Source: DATFVA01 sp963839165
GTDB taxonomy: Bacteria > Bacteroidota > Ignavibacteria > Ignavibacteriales > Ignavibacteriaceae
NCBI GenBank assembly: GCA_963839165.1
Contig: CAWIUG010000005.1
Location: 434,001-498,000, forward strand
Reading direction: 5' to 3'
DNA length: 64,000 bases
The notes beneath the pieces were generated by a model. That model did no database searches. It saw only the letters and a program-made list of their open reading frames with translations, and was not told the origin of the DNA. Positions 53,858 to 63,211 of this stretch are shown here, piece after piece. Numbering within the stretch: the first letter of the stretch is position 1; the number at the start of each line of letters is the position of its first letter. The position numbers were made by a program, and so were the translations under genes.

Positions 53858-55702
53858 CTAAACTGCGTCAGCTGCTGCTTTCTGTTTATCAGCTAATCTG
53901 GCATTCTTCCTGGCCATATCAGTAAGATATCTCTTCCTGATCCTGATGCTTACCGGAGTAATCTCCACGAATTCATCATCTGTAATCCATTCGATGGCCT
54001 GTTCGAGAGTAAGCAGTGTTGGTGGTTCTAGCCTGATAGCTTCATCAGCTCCGGAGGCTCGCATATTTGTAAGCTGTTTGGTTTTTGTTACGTTTACATG
54101 CATATCGTTGTTCCTGGAGTTTTCTCCCACTACCATACCTTCATAGACCCTGGTACCTGGTTCGATAAAAAATACAGACCTCTCCTGCAATTTAAACATT
54201 GCATAAGCTGAAGCGGTTCCAGTCTCCATTGCTACCATAGCTCCCCTCTGACGGTGAACTATTTCTCCTTTAAATGGTTCATAACCGTTAAAGTTGTGGT
54301 GAAGAATACCTGTTCCTTTTGTATCAGTCATAAACTCAGATCTATACCCAATCAACCCTCTGGAGGGAATTAAGAATTCCACACGTGTGTTCTCATTGAA
54401 CGTCAGCATATTCTTCATTTCAGCTTTACGTTTACCGAGTTTTTCTATAACGATACCGACAAATTCGTCTGGTACATCTATTATAACGTGTTCCATGGGT
54501 TCACTGAGAACATCAGCTATCTTTTTGAAGATTACTTCAGGCCTTGTTACCTGCAGTTCATAATTCTCCCGCCTCATATTTTCAATCAGTATAGAAAGGT
54601 GAAGCTCTCCCCTCCCACTGACTTTAAATATATCGGGAGATTCTGTCATTTCTACACGCAGACTTACATTGGATTTTAATTCTCTGGACAATCTCTCACT
54701 TATGTTCCTTGTAGTAACATATTTTCCTTCTTGTCCTGCGAAAGGAGAATTGTTTACCATAAAATTCATTGTTATCGTAGGTTCATCTATAGCAACAAAT
54801 GGTAAAGGTTCCGGGTTTTTAGGGCTCGTAATTGTATCCCCGATATCGACGTCTTCCAGTCCTGCAATTCCGCCGATATCTCCCGAAGTTAGCTCATTGG
54901 TTTCAATTCTCTTGATACTCTCGAAAGAATAGAGCTTGGTTATTTTTGCTTCAGTTTTTTCACCCAACTTAGAAATCAGGATCATATTATCCCCCGTTTT
55001 CAGTACACCTTTGTGTATTCTCCCTATACCGATACGTCCAAGGTAATCGTTATAATCAATAGCAGAAATCAGCATCTGAAAAGGCGCTTCTGTATCTGCT
55101 TCCGGTTTTGGGACCTTTTCAATAATTATATCTAAAAGCGGTAGTAGATTAATACTTTCATCTTCAGGATTGAGTTTAGCAATTCCTTGTTTGGCAATGG
55201 TATAAATGTAAGGAAAGTCAAGTTGTTCGTCAGACGCACCCAGGCTTACAAAAAGATCAAATACCTCGTTAAGGACTTCATTTGGACGGGCATCTTTTCT
55301 ATCAATTTTGTTGATCACCACTATTGGTTTTAATCCGAGATCCAATGACTTTTTCAGCACAAACTTCGTTTGAGGTAAAGGACCTTCAGCAGCATCAACC
55401 AGAAGGAGTACACCGTCTACCATCCTCAGAGTTCTTTCAACCTCTCCTCCGAAGTCGGCATGTCCTGGAGTATCAATTATATTAATCTTACAGTTTTTAT
55501 AATGAATACTGAGATTTTTAGCCAGAATTGTAATGCCCCTTTCTTTTTCGAGGGCATTGGAGTCCATTACTCTTTTCTCAACTTGCTGATTTTGACGGAA
55601 AGCTCCGGTTTGTTTTAAGAGGTGATCGACCAAAGTAGTTTTCCCATGATCGACGTGTGCAATAATCGCAATATTCCTCAAGTCATCTCTATGATTGCTC
55701 AT
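53858..55702 (-). CDS. typA: Ribosome-associated GTPase TypA/BipA
   Basis: The 614-residue protein is a translational GTPase. G1 AHVDHGKTTLVDHLL, G2 KERGITI, G3 DTPGHADFGGEVER, G4 VINKIDRKDARP, then an EF-G-like domain II (GRIGIGRIHKG), domains III-V (SGRGELHLSILIENMRRE, EPMEHVIIDVPDEFVG) and the TypA C-terminal domain (VEITPVSIRIRKRYL). BipA helps 50S assembly and translation under stress such as cold. It is monocistronic with its own terminator. Confidence 0.96.
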   Translation of the reverse strand: MSNHRDDLRNIAIIAHVDHGKTTLVDHLLKQTGAFRQNQQVEKRVMDSNALEKERGITILAKNLSIHYKNCKINIIDTPGHADFGGEVERTLRMVDGVLLLVDAAEGPLPQTKFVLKKSLDLGLKPIVVINKIDRKDARPNEVLNEVFDLFVSLGASDEQLDFPYIYTIAKQGIAKLNPEDESINLLPLLDIIIEKVPKPEADTEAPFQMLISAIDYNDYLGRIGIGRIHKGVLKTGDNMILISKLGEKTEAKITKLYSFESIKRIETNELTSGDIGGIAGLEDVDIGDTITSPKNPEPLPFVAIDEPTITMNFMVNNSPFAGQEGKYVTTRNISERLSRELKSNVSLRVEMTESPDIFKVSGRGELHLSILIENMRRENYELQVTRPEVIFKKIADVLSEPMEHVIIDVPDEFVGIVIEKLGKRKAEMKNMLTFNENTRVEFLIPSRGLIGYRSEFMTDTKGTGILHHNFNGYEPFKGEIVHRQRGAMVAMETGTASAYAMFKLQERSVFFIEPGTRVYEGMVVGENSRNNDMHVNVTKTKQLTNMRASGADEAIRLEPPTLLTLEQAIEWITDDEFVEITPVSIRIRKRYLTDMARKNARLADKQKAAADAV

Positions 55703-55790
55703 CGTATCCTTTCTTTTTAAAAATAAGAATATAAATATATGGATAAAAGGAGGTTTTTACAATGAAATTTGAAGGGTATAGGACTGGATA

Positions 55791-56081
55791 TCAGGTGATA
55801 ATCTGAGTGTTCAGGGCAATTTCTTCAAGTACTGAGGAAACTGTAAGGCAATCTTTCATATCACCATTATAGACAATGACTTTTCCTTTAACATGTACTT
55901 CAAATGCATAACCTCTGGCTTTTTCAAATGTACAATCCGAGAGCCTTAACAACTGAAAGATCACTTCATCAAAGGTATGCCAGTCGTCATTATAAAGAAC
56001 AACCTTACTGGAAACCCCTATACTGACTTCTTCATCCTCCAGTACATCAATTCTGGTCTGTTTATCAGGTTTCATTTCCAT
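55791..56081 (-). CDS. clpS: ClpS adaptor protein
   Basis: The 96-residue protein has the ClpS fold signature VVLYNDDWHTFDEVIFQLLR, AFEVHVKGKVIVYNG and an unstructured N terminus that inserts into ClpA/ClpC. It delivers N-degron substrates to the Clp protease. The start is ATG 56081 or 56075 (both Met). It is alone, divergent from etfB; the family Asp-Asp in NDDWHT that contacts the substrate amino group is intact. Confidence 0.9.
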   Translation of the reverse strand: MEMKPDKQTRIDVLEDEEVSIGVSSKVVLYNDDWHTFDEVIFQLLRLSDCTFEKARGYAFEVHVKGKVIVYNGDMKDCLTVSSVLEEIALNTQIIT

Positions 56082-56235
56082 ACACCAAAATTATGAAATA
56101 AATAATAAAGATTAAATGAAATTAATAATAGCTTTTTAAATAATATAATTACACCCGTCTCCTCTTAAGTTTGATTTTATAAGAGGGTATGTTTATATTT
56201 TTTTATCAAAAATATACTAAAATAATGGAGGTTAG

Positions 56236-56989
56236 ATGAAAATAGCAGTATGCGTGAGCCATGTACCGGACACTGCTACAAAAGTGAAAGTGGGGCAGAT
56301 GAAAAAACTATAGATCCCTCCGGTGTTACTTATATAATTAATCCATATGATGAATTTGCAGTAGAAGAAGCACTAAAATTGAAGGAAAAATCAGGAGGAG
56401 ATTCGGAGGTCATTGCAATTAGCGTGGGCAGAGAATCAATAAGGAAACGATCAGAAAAGCACTTGCAATGGGTGTGGATAAAGGTGTTCTGCTTAAAGGA
56501 TGATAATCAGAGAGATTCTATTGGGGATTGCAAAAGCTCTTGCGGAAGAGATAAAATCACAGGGATGCGAAATGGTATTCTGCGGAAAGCAGTCTGTTGA
56601 TTATGATAATTCGATTACCGGTCAACTTACCGCAGAACTATCTAGGGTATTCCTGTATTTCTGTTGTTGTTGCATTAAAATTGAAGGCAGATAAAATAAT
56701 GGCCGAAAGAGAAATTGAAGGCGGCAAAGAAGTGGTTGAAACTGAACTTCCCGGTAATTACAGCACAAAAGGGATTAAATGAACCAAGGTATGCTTCTCT
56801 TAAAGGAATAATGGCTGCAAAGAAAAAGACTAATTGAAGAAAAACCTGCTGCCCCTTCAGAATCAGTTCACCGAAGTGTTAAGCATAGAAAGCCGCCCTG
56901 AAAAACAACCGGGAAGGATTCTTGGTACAGATAAATCAGCAGTTCCTGAACTAGTCAAATTATTAAGAGAAGAAGCAAAAGTTATATAA
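56236..56989 (+). pseudogene. etfB: Electron transfer flavoprotein beta subunit (EtfB), frame broken by about eight indels
   Basis: Stitching the three frames recovers a complete EtfB: MKIAVCVSHVPDTATKVKVG, VTYIINPYDEFAVEEALKLK, SEVIAISVGRES, KGVLLKDDNQRDSIGIAKAL, CGKQSVDYDNSITGQL, MAEREIEGGKEVVETELPV and PGRILGTDKSAVPELVKL. The AMP/FAD-binding motif DYDNSITG is intact. Lesions are inferred near 56293, 56440, 56500, 56525, 56645, 56750, 56835 and 56863. A few are deletions and the rest +1 insertions, many in G or A runs. Frame-restored residues are highly conserved, so this looks recent or is a local sequencing problem. Confidence 0.85.
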
Positions 56990-57003
56990 AGGAATTTATA
57001 AAT

Positions 57004-57984
57004 ATGGCAAATAAAATTCTTGCAATCCTTGAACAAAGAGAAAGATAAACTAAAAAAATCTGCTTTTGAAGTCAGTTAGTACTGCGTCAAAACTTGCAGG
57101 CGACTTAAATCTTGAAGCTGAAGCCGTTGCTATAGGAAATGATATCGAAAATATTAATGAGATAGGAAAGTATGGTATAAAAAAAGTAATTCATTTTAAG
57201 AACGAGCTGAGCTTGCAAATTATTCAACCTCAGCTTATACAAATATTATTAGCGAATTATGCAAAAGAAATATCGGCAATTACCTTTATGGTTATTCGGA
57301 TACTGCGTTAGGCAAGGACCTTGCCCCCAGAGTTAGCGTAAGATTAAATGCAGGTTGCCTGATGGATTGTGTCGGTATTGAACTTCTTCAGGATGAAATT
57401 ATAGCTACTAGACCAATTTATGCTGGTAAGGCTCTGATTGATGTAAAACTTAAAAGCAGAAATAAAAGTTATTAGCACTACGACCGAATGTTTTTAAGGC
57501 TGAAATTAAAGATGAAAATGGTTCTGCAGACATTGAAACCAGTAATGTAGATAATCCCGATCTTAGAACTCGTGTAACCGAAATTAAAAAATCTGAAGGT
57601 AAAATTGATGTTGCTGAAGCTGATATCATTGTATCCGGAGGTAGAGGATTAAAAGCTCCGGAGAATTTCAATCTGGTTGAAGACCTTGCCGATGCTCTGG
57701 GTGCTGCTGTAGGAGCCTCGCGTGCAGTAGTAGATGCCGGATGGAGACCTCATCGTGAGCAGGTTGGTCAGACAGGTAAAACAGTTTCGCCTTCACTCTA
57801 TGTTGCCTGCGGTATATCAGGAGCAATTCAGCACCTTGCAGGAATGACTTCTTCAAAATATATTGTTGCAATAAATAAAGATAAGGATGCTCCAATATTT
57901 AATGTTGCTGATTACGGTATTGCAGGTGATGTATTTGAGATACTTCCGGCTTTAACTGAGGAGATTAAAAAACTTAAATCATAG
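57004..57984 (+). pseudogene. etfA: Electron transfer flavoprotein alpha subunit (EtfA), frame broken by about five indels
   Basis: ATG 57004 follows etfB by 14 bases. The C-terminal FAD domain is intact from about 57480 to the TAG at 57984: ADIIVSGGRGLKAPENFNL, AAVGASRAVVDAGWRPHREQ, GQTGKTVSPSLYVACGISGA, IQHLAGMTSSKYIVAINKD and ADYGIAGDVFEILP. The N-terminal domain is broken near 57045, 57075, 57206, 57465 and 57480. EtfAB passes electrons from acyl-CoA dehydrogenases or bifurcating enzymes; the normal FAD motif favours a standard ETF. Antisense frames across it are shadows. Confidence 0.86.
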
Positions 57985-58000
57985 GAATTAGGAGTTAAAG

Positions 58001-58589
58001 TTGCAAAAGATTCAGTGTGAAATATTGGGATTATCATCAAGTCCGTCAACCGGCGGGGCTTATGCAATTTTACTGCGAGAAATTGGTGGCTGCTAGAAGG
58101 CTTCCTATCATAATAGGAGCATTCGAGGCCCAGGCTATAGCCCTGGAGATAGAAGGTATAAAACCTCCCCGTCCTTTGACCCATGACTTGTTAAAGCATA
58201 TGATTGATAACCTGGGGGCAACAATTATTGAAATTATTATAGATGAGTTAAGAGAAAATACTTTTTATGCGAAGATAATACTTGAAGTTTCGGGATTAAC
58301 CAATGAGGTTGATGCAAGACCAAGTGATGCGATTGCACTTGCAGTAAGAGCGCGGTCACCAATATATGTTGCTGAGACTGTTATGGAAGCAGCTTCTTTT
58401 ATCCCCTCTGAAGAAACAGAGGGAGAGGAGAAACAAAGCGAGCCCCAGGAACAGGAAGAGATTCCCAAAACAAAAGAAGCTCAGCTTGCAGCTTTGCAGG
58501 ATAAACTCAGGAAGGCAATTGAGACAGAAGAATATGAAAGAGCAGCAAAAATCCGGGATGATATCCAGAAGTTAACCGGTAATAATTAA
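58001..58589 (+). CDS. Bifunctional nuclease (BFN, DUF151) domain protein with UVR motif, one frameshift near the start
   Basis: The likely start is TTG 58001, 6 bases after AGGAG, giving MQKIQCEILGLSSSPSTG, then AYAILLREIG. One extra T near 58092 breaks the frame; after it the protein continues RRLPIIIGAFEAQAIALEIE, GIKPPRPLTHDLLKHMID, DARPSDAIALAVRA, the BFN core. The end is an acidic Glu-rich linker and a UVR-type helix pair (LQDKLRKAIETEEYERAAKI). BFN proteins act as DNase/RNase in plants and bacteria and are often paired with UVR motifs. It follows etfA by 16 bp. Confidence 0.82.
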
Positions 58590-58650
58590 AAGGTAGGGAA
58601 ATGAAGCGTTGAATATGTCCGAAAAAGCGGCTTCACTTCTTTAACGGAAT

Positions 58651-60129
58651 TCAGCCAAATACTTTTTTTCCGATAGTGCATTCCATACAATTATCTTTGC
58701 TGCAATAATTCCTGAAAAGATCGATCATCCCCTGGTATAACACACTTTTTTTCCAGGCATTATTAAGATTCAAAGTCTCTGAAACCTCAAAAACGAGTCC
58801 GTTTTCACTCTGCTGATAGTAGTTCTGATACACCTTAAATACCCTGGAAGCCAGGTCTTTCCTGTTAAACATTTCGAAATAAACTGAGAATACGGGCAGA
58901 ATTACATTTATGATGATCTCATCTGCTCTCGACACACCGACAAAATAATTAATTCTGATATCCGTATGATGTTCAAAAGTATAGTGTCTGTGCCAGAACC
59001 CATCCCCTTTAACGATGAACTGGTTTCTAAGAGAGCTTATTATCTGCTTGTTGCTCTGATAATTTTCAAATTCATTTATGATTGACTGAATAAGCCGACC
59101 TCTTATTACCTGACACAATAACCTTACACCCCCTGCTATTCTGACAGTGGGAAAATTATAAGGTCTCAACTTGGCAAAGTTCCATTGTGTCTGATGAAAT
59201 AACCTTCCCTCATAATCTTTTTTAAGTTCTGACCATATTTCAACAAGTTTCCTCTCATATTCCGAAGTTTCTTCATCGGGGATTTTTTCTACAGGCGGGA
59301 TTAGCCCGCTAATATTAAAGAATATTGATTCGAGGATGAGAAGGAAGTTTTCTTCTTTGGCAAATTTCTTAAGGAAATTCAAGTCCACACTGGAAGCCAA
59401 TCTGTGCATGATATCTTTATTTTTCGAAAACCCAAGAGCTTCAAACATAGATTCATAAATCATTTGCTCCCATAATAGAGGATCACTGAAATCACCCGAG
59501 GTAAATTCCCTTTTATAAAAATTATCATCAGGTTCGTAATGAACAACAGGTTCTTTTATATTTATTTCTTTCAGATAGACTAATTCTTTAAGTCTGACGA
59601 CGACCCTCTCACATTTCTGTTTGAATCTACCTATTCCGAGCTCATACACAAAATCCAGTTTCTCTTTCTCAGATAATTCTGAATTGACTTCCGCACATGG
59701 CATTTTGTTTATTCTTCCTGATCGTTCTGAAAGAATTGCTTCCTGAATTTTTACCTGAAGGCTGCTGTTGAGAAAAGGTTCCAGAGAAAATGACTGCACT
59801 TTCCTGCCGTCCTGTGTGTATACATAGGAATCTTTCCTGGAATTGTTAAAAACTACATGGAGGATAACGCTATTGTATTTTTTGTTAAGATGGTGACCAT
59901 GTCCTTTCCAATCAGAATGGATACCGTCTATCTCAATATCACCGGAATAAGTAAGGTTGCCGATTTGTATCCTGGCATGTTTGAAATCAGGACCCCCTGA
60001 TTCTTTATTCTCAGAACCAGGATCGATAATTTTAACTATCTGTCCATCGCTTGTTTCGAGCTCTTTAATGAAATCCTGCTTTTTCCAAATTTCATAAAGA
60101 AATTTTTCAAGCATTTTGTCTTGCTTCAT
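58651..60129 (-). CDS. DUF2851-family protein
   Basis: The 492-residue protein matches the DUF2851 family by its N terminus (LEKFLYEIWKKQDFIKELET, VKIIDPGSENKESGGPDFKH, GDIEIDGIHSDWKGHGHHL) and a C-terminal cysteine cluster (YCSKDNCMECTIGKKVFG). The early acidic/histidine pattern (D-x-E, H-x-H) recalls nucleases, and the family has been suspected to act on nucleic acid, but no function is established. It is 3 bp after the broken small membrane-protein gene and ends the mrdA-rodA-dcd-pyrF operon. Confidence 0.8.
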   Translation of the reverse strand: MKQDKMLEKFLYEIWKKQDFIKELETSDGQIVKIIDPGSENKESGGPDFKHARIQIGNLTYSGDIEIDGIHSDWKGHGHHLNKKYNSVILHVVFNNSRKDSYVYTQDGRKVQSFSLEPFLNSSLQVKIQEAILSERSGRINKMPCAEVNSELSEKEKLDFVYELGIGRFKQKCERVVVRLKELVYLKEINIKEPVVHYEPDDNFYKREFTSGDFSDPLLWEQMIYESMFEALGFSKNKDIMHRLASSVDLNFLKKFAKEENFLLILESIFFNISGLIPPVEKIPDEETSEYERKLVEIWSELKKDYEGRLFHQTQWNFAKLRPYNFPTVRIAGGVRLLCQVIRGRLIQSIINEFENYQSNKQIISSLRNQFIVKGDGFWHRHYTFEHHTDIRINYFVGVSRADEIIINVILPVFSVYFEMFNRKDLASRVFKVYQNYYQQSENGLVFEVSETLNLNNAWKKSVLYQGMIDLFRNYCSKDNCMECTIGKKVFG

Positions 60130-60132
60130 ACT

Positions 60133-60622
60133 CTACCTGCCAGGTTCTTTTATTACCACAAGTTTTGCGGGTAGGGATCTCCTGCTCCCCAGACGATATA
60201 AAAATACCAGCTTATTAACCGAATCATCAAGAAAAATATTCCTGAAAGTATATTCACCTGAACTCACCTGGTAATACATATCTTTCTTTTTATCATTGTT
60301 AAAAAGAAAAATGTCTGCACCGGAAATTTTTGGGGGTACCTTTACTGAAATTTGAAGTTCGGATGAGTCTGTAAAGATTGTATCTTCTAAGGACATGAAT
60401 CTTTAAATCGGGTAGCTTAGAATCAACCCTTAAAGAACCGATTTCATAGATGTCGGGAGTTTGATAATCCTGTTTACCGGACTCCCCAATATTACCTTCC
60501 GGAGGTTTTTGTACAGCAGATTCCTGCATTTCTCCCTCTTTTATCCAAGAGGATTGTTTAATGTTTAGAAAACATACTAATATTAAAATTAAGAGTAAAA
60601 TTAGGAACAGGAATTTCTTCAC
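60133..60622 (-). pseudogene. Unknown membrane-anchored protein, one frameshift
   Basis: I do not recognise it. The upstream part (60622-60400) starts with an N-terminal helix (FLFLILLLILILVCFLNI) and a Pro/Glu-rich stretch; the downstream part (60396-60133) is a small beta-rich domain (SELQISVKVPPKISGADIFL, YYQVSSGEYTFRNIFLDD). The frames meet near 60397, where removing one base (C in ATTCATG) joins them into about 163 residues. Two overlapping genes is the less likely reading since only the first has a ribosome-site context. It overlaps pyrF by 4 bases. Confidence 0.5.
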
Positions 60623-61431
60623 ATATTGAATTCTTTTTTAACTTTTGAATTTAAATTGTATAATTCTTCAGCAGCAGCAACTCCGAAATCCTCCCCGCTG
60701 CTTCTATAAATGATTCCTCTACTCACATTAATCAGAAAATTCATTCGTTGAACATCCCGGAAAATTTGTATTATGTCCTCAAGACTACCCCCCTGTGTAC
60801 CTACTCCGGGAAGCAGTACAGGCAGATCACCTATCAGGTCTATATTGTTTTTTAATTCTTCGGAGTGTGTTGCTCCAAATACGATCCCACAGTTTTTACT
60901 TGTATTCCACTCTATAGTTCTCCGGATGACCTGCTGGTACAAGAAGCCTCCATTTTCCATTTTTAACTTTTCAAAATCGAACGATCCGGGATTTGAGGTC
61001 AATGTAAGTATAAAGTTCAACTTATCCTCAAACTGTAGAAAGGGCTTTACTGAATCTTCGCCCATATATGGATTAATGGTTGAAGCATCACATCCAAAAT
61101 AATTAAAAATTGAATCTGCGTACATCCTGGCGGTGTTGCCGATATCTCCCCGCTTGGCATCTCCAATTATCAGAATATCTTTAGGAATTAATCCTATGGT
61201 TTTTTTTAATTCTTCGAAACCCTTTGGTCCCGAGTTTTCATAAAAGGCAAAATTTAATTTATATGCAGCTGCTGATCCCGAAGTGTTCTCAATTATTTCT
61301 TTATTAAATTTAAACAGGGGTTCGGTAGAATTTTTAAGATGCTGCGGAAGCTTTTTAATATCGGTATCCAGCCCAACGCAAATGAATTTTCCCTCTGAAT
61401 TTTTATGATTTAGTTTTTCTAATGAATTCAT
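60619..61431 (-). CDS. pyrF: Orotidine 5'-phosphate decarboxylase
   Basis: The last step of de novo UMP synthesis. The 270-residue protein is the longer type-2 form: FICVGLDTDIKKLP, AYKLNFAFYENSGPKG, catalytic IIGDAKRGDIGNTARMYADS (D-K-x-D), CDASTINPYMGEDSVKPF, GIVFGATHSEEL, LPGVGTQGGSLEDI and FLINVSRGIIY. It starts one base after the dcd stop and overlaps the next gene by four. Confidence 0.95.
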   Translation of the reverse strand: MNSLEKLNHKNSEGKFICVGLDTDIKKLPQHLKNSTEPLFKFNKEIIENTSGSAAAYKLNFAFYENSGPKGFEELKKTIGLIPKDILIIGDAKRGDIGNTARMYADSIFNYFGCDASTINPYMGEDSVKPFLQFEDKLNFILTLTSNPGSFDFEKLKMENGGFLYQQVIRRTIEWNTSKNCGIVFGATHSEELKNNIDLIGDLPVLLPGVGTQGGSLEDIIQIFRDVQRMNFLINVSRGIIYRSSGEDFGVAAAEELYNLNSKVKKEFNM

Positions 61432-61432
61432 A

Positions 61433-61969
61433 TTACTTGAAATTTTTAAACATCATTGATTCGACAGGAAATTCGGTTCGTTCATTATATTTTGCGCTCT
61501 TTTTAAGATTATATGGAACCTCGGCTTCCCCCTTCATTTCAAAATAAATGATCTGACCAATGGGCATACCTGAATAAATCCTTACTGGTTGTTTAACGGA
61601 TATTTCCAATGTCCACGTATTGCAGAAACCAGCATCTCCCTTACCAGCGGTAGAATGGATATCAATACCGAGCCTGCCAATACTTGATTTTCCTTCCACA
61701 AAAGGAACATATTTTCTTGTTTCAGTATATTCCTCAGTTACCCCGAGATATAATTTAGAAGGTAGTAGTATAAAACCGTTTTCGGGAATTTCAAACCGTC
61801 TGACTTTATTATGGATCTTTGCATCAAGAATGTCACTTTCATAAACAGCGAGCCACTTTCCAAGGTGAACGTCATAACTGTTACTCCCGAGATTCTCCCT
61901 ATTAAAGGGTTCAATCAAAATATTCCCCTGTCTTATCTCCTCAAGTATCTTCTTGTCGGATAATATCAA
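61433..61969 (-). CDS. dcd: dCTP deaminase
   Basis: Dcd turns dCTP into dUTP for dTMP synthesis. Motifs in 178 residues are MILSDKKILEEIRQGNI, NLGSNSYDVHLGKWL, FVEGKSSIGRLGIDIHSTAG (catalytic Ser-Ser and Glu nearby), AGFCNTWTLEI and RIYSGMPIGQIIYFEM, the trimeric dUTPase fold. Some short forms are bifunctional with dUTPase activity, which cannot be decided here. It lies 12 bp after rodA. Confidence 0.94.
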   Translation of the reverse strand: MILSDKKILEEIRQGNILIEPFNRENLGSNSYDVHLGKWLAVYESDILDAKIHNKVRRFEIPENGFILLPSKLYLGVTEEYTETRKYVPFVEGKSSIGRLGIDIHSTAGKGDAGFCNTWTLEISVKQPVRIYSGMPIGQIIYFEMKGEAEVPYNLKKSAKYNERTEFPVESMMFKNFK

Positions 61970-61981
61970 TAATCCTCCATG

Positions 61982-63211
61982 TTATGTGTAGTTTTTTCGT
62001 GTACGATAAACATTAGCGACTATTCCAAGCATAAACATATTCACCATCAATGAACTTCCACCGTAACTAACAAAGGGCAAAGGGATACCTATTACCGGCA
62101 TTATCCCCACTGTCATTCCTATATTAACCATGAGATGAACAAAATAAACAGCGAGAATTCCAATCGTGACGAGGCTTAAAAACTCATCCTTTGATGAGCT
62201 AGCTATCTTGAGTATTTTTATAAACAGGATAAGAAACAGAATTAAGGTAATAAAACTGCCGACAAAACCAAGTTCCTCACCGATTACACAGTATATAAAA
62301 TCCGTCCATTGTTCTGGGATAAACTGCAGCTGGGTCTGGTTGCCAGCAAGGAATCCCTTGCCCCAGAAACCACCTGATCCAATTGCGACCTTTGCCTGAA
62401 TAGCATTATAACCTGCACCAAGTGGATCAGCCATCGGATCAATGAATGACTTTATGCGATTCTGCTGGTGGGGACTAAGGACGTTATATACATAATCTGC
62501 AAAAAATCCTGCTCCAAGGTTAAGCGCAAAAATTGAACCGCTGAAAAAGATATCTTTTTTAAAAAGCAGCAGAGCAGCCGAAACCAGGATCAGTGATGCA
62601 ACGAAATAGTATACTCCAAAGAGAGACGATAATGCAACAAATCCCGGGCTGAGCACCATGAAAAGACCAAAAAGACTAATCCCCTTCCAGAATATCATAG
62701 TGAGAATTATCCCTATAAATACAATCGCAGTACCCATATCAGGTTCCAGAAGTATTAGTCCAACAGGAACCAAACCTATTATAAGGGTGAAAACAATGTC
62801 CTTAAAAGATTCAATATCGGTATTATTACGGCTAAGGAAGGATGAAACAACGAGTATGGTGCCAATCTTGGCCATCTCAGAAGGCTGAAATCCAATACTT
62901 CCGAGGTCCAGCCAGCTTTTTGCACCTGATATCTGACGGCCCATTACAAGGACGGCAATTAATAATCCCAGCGAAAGCAAATATAATGGCACGGCCATCA
63001 TCCTGAACGAACTAATGGGAATTGAATATGTTATAAAAAATATAATAAAGGCTGCAATACCCCATACAAGCTGTTTATCAAAATTTCCGGAAGCAGTCGG
63101 GTGGTGGACAGTTGAGCTGTAAATTGCTGCCAATCCTATTCCAAACAAGAGCAGGCATGGGATAAAAATTCCAAAATCAAATTTATCCTGAAGCTTATAA
63201 TCAATTCGCAA
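61982..63211 (-). CDS. rodA: Rod-shape peptidoglycan polymerase RodA
   Basis: RodA is the SEDS glycosyltransferase of the elongasome, working with PBP2. The 409 residues hold about ten membrane helices. Family motifs are AIYSSTVHHPTASGNFDKQ, SLGSIGFQPSEMAKIGTILV, LLEPDMGTAIVFIGI, RIKSFIDPMADPLGAGYNAI, QAKVAIGSGGFWGKG, FIPEQWTDFIYCVIGEELGF, and GIPLPFVSYGGSSLMVNM near the end. The catalytic Asp of the EQWTDFIY loop is present. It overlaps the preceding mrdA by 11 bases. Confidence 0.95.
   Translation of the reverse strand: MRIDYKLQDKFDFGIFIPCLLLFGIGLAAIYSSTVHHPTASGNFDKQLVWGIAAFIIFFITYSIPISSFRMMAVPLYLLSLGLLIAVLVMGRQISGAKSWLDLGSIGFQPSEMAKIGTILVVSSFLSRNNTDIESFKDIVFTLIIGLVPVGLILLEPDMGTAIVFIGIILTMIFWKGISLFGLFMVLSPGFVALSSLFGVYYFVASLILVSAALLLFKKDIFFSGSIFALNLGAGFFADYVYNVLSPHQQNRIKSFIDPMADPLGAGYNAIQAKVAIGSGGFWGKGFLAGNQTQLQFIPEQWTDFIYCVIGEELGFVGSFITLILFLILFIKILKIASSSKDEFLSLVTIGILAVYFVHLMVNIGMTVGIMPVIGIPLPFVSYGGSSLMVNMFMLGIVANVYRTRKNYT

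Noticed and set aside
57450..58184. Three minus-strand frames
   Set aside because: They are antisense to etfA and the BFN gene, both well supported on the plus strand.
60299..60396. Programmed frameshift at the overlap
   Set aside because: No slippery heptamer or downstream stimulator is visible; a single-base error or mutation is simpler.
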